From the NCBI GenBank assembly GCA_947178045.1, contig CAMWWR010000178.1, positions 1-5,105 of the forward strand: a DNA stretch of 5,105 nucleotides. The letters are read 5' to 3'. The stretch is from an uncultured Clostridia bacterium. GTDB lineage: Bacteria > Bacillota > Clostridia > Lachnospirales > Lachnospiraceae. The position numbers and the translations under genes are program-made. The notes beneath the pieces are model-generated. The model saw nothing but the letters and a program-made list of their open reading frames with translations, was not told the origin of the DNA and did no database searches. Positions 4,356 through 5,105 of this stretch are shown piece after piece (position 1 is the first letter of the stretch; each line of letters opens with the position of its first letter).

Positions 4356-5105
4356 ATGGATGTTAATACGATGAAATCATTGTTGGAGATAGGTGAAACA
4401 GTGGCTGTCGAGTTCAAACGCTGTGGAAATGGAATCGAGCATGATGCGTATGAAACTGTGTGTTCGTTTCTGAATCGTTTTGGCGGAGATTTGTTTATGG
4501 GGGTGGAAGATGATGGAACAGTGATTGGAGTGCCGGAAAAAGCAGCCCCTGATATGGCAAAAAATTTTGTCAGCGTGATAAGCAATTCAGCATTATTTTC
4601 ACCGACAATATATCTTGTGCCTGAGATAATCGACTGCGAGGGACACACGGTAATTCATGTACATGTTCCACCGAGTGCAGAAGTGCACAGTTATAAAAAG
4701 GTGATATATGACCGCGTGGATGATGCAGATGTGAAGGTAACAGCAACGGGGCAGATTGCCGCGATGTACATCCGAAAACAAAATGTTTTTACGGAGAAAA
4801 AGATATATCCTTATGTGACGTTGGAGGATTTGCGGCTGGACTTGTTGCCGAGAGTCCGGCAGATGGCAGTGAATCATGCAGGAGGCAGTCATCCATGGGA
4901 GGATATGAACGATCATGAGCTTTTTAAGAGCGCCGGTTTATATGGGACAGATATGGTGACAGGGGAAAAGGGGTTCAATCTGGCCGCGGTCATGCTTTTG
5001 GGAAAAGATGATGTGATTTTGAATGTATGTCCGTTGTATGAGACGGATGCTCTTGTAAGAAGGATCAACACAGACAGGTACGACGACAGAGAAACAGTCA
5101 ATACC
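4356..5105 (+). CDS. AlbA_2 (Schlafen-type) domain putative nucleic-acid-binding regulator, N-terminal part (runs off right edge)
   Basis: The frame is open for 250 codons from ATG 4356 to the window edge. AAGGAG at 4343-4348 lies seven bases upstream of the ATG. The N-terminal domain (about residues 8-140) fits the AlbA_2 / Schlafen AAA_4 family (PF04326): the opening ETVAVEFKR (14-22), then VCSFLNRFGGDLFMGVEDDG (35-54) with TVIGV, then the YDRVDDADVKVTA and MYIRKQ strands (118-142). A later block, NLAAVMLLGKDD (208-219) and DRYDDRETV (240-248), matches the middle part of bacterial AlbA_2 regulators, which are usually 400-550 residues with a C-terminal winged helix, not visible here. Such proteins are generally annotated as putative DNA-binding transcriptional regulators; a few Schlafen-domain proteins occur in mobile or defence regions, but nothing here shows that role. 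R41 stands where family members often have Asn-Thr before GG. Base composition is visibly more AT-rich than pnp, suggesting an accessory gene. Confidence 0.85.
   Translation, partial: MDVNTMKSLLEIGETVAVEFKRCGNGIEHDAYETVCSFLNRFGGDLFMGVEDDGTVIGVPEKAAPDMAKNFVSVISNSALFSPTIYLVPEIIDCEGHTVIHVHVPPSAEVHSYKKVIYDRVDDADVKVTATGQIAAMYIRKQNVFTEKKIYPYVTLEDLRLDLLPRVRQMAVNHAGGSHPWEDMNDHELFKSAGLYGTDMVTGEKGFNLAAVMLLGKDDVILNVCPLYETDALVRRINTDRYDDRETVNT

Overview
The window looks like a chromosomal segment of a low-to-mid GC Firmicute, most likely a Clostridia/Lachnospiraceae-type gut bacterium. The evidence is the style of the PNPase and RmlB sequences, strong AGGAG ribosome binding sites, and an accessory nuclease/transposase family common in that group. 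Species cannot be assigned by reading alone.

Layout, left to right. (1) 2-265 (+) is the C-terminal end of a membrane protein that resembles the acyltransferase-3 family; it enters from the left edge. (2) 381-~1019 (-) is a 5'-truncated PD-(D/E)XK (Rpn/PF12784-type) nuclease/transposase gene, followed on its own strand by a 12-bp hairpin terminator (338-368). (3) ~1019-1297 (+) is the last quarter of an rmlB (dTDP-glucose 4,6-dehydratase) gene. The two remnants meet head to head at about 1016-1022. Both have lost their 5' ends there, so a deletion, recombination or assembly joint sits at that point. (4) 1274-1515 is an imperfect tandem array of a 38-39 bp unit. Each unit carries a small conserved hairpin, an SD-like purine stretch and a promoter-like TATA-type hexamer. 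(5) 1524-1859 (+) is a small XRE-family helix-turn-helix regulator whose RBS lies in the last, degenerate repeat unit; a terminator follows at 1940-1984. (6) 2003-4265 is a complete pnp (PNPase) unit: an extended -10 promoter, a roughly 100-nt structured leader with a terminator-like hairpin and a competing long-range fold, the 696-aa CDS, and a strong terminator. (7) 4356-5105 (+) is the start of an AlbA_2/Schlafen-type putative nucleic-acid-binding regulator that runs off the right edge.

The left half (acyltransferase end, rmlB remnant, dead nuclease gene) reads as a decayed edge of a surface-polysaccharide locus. The right half is a housekeeping RNA-decay gene with its own regulation, followed by an accessory gene. 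No complete new multi-gene system is visible. The most interesting non-coding signals are the hairpin-bearing tandem array in front of the XRE gene and the possible attenuator in the pnp leader.
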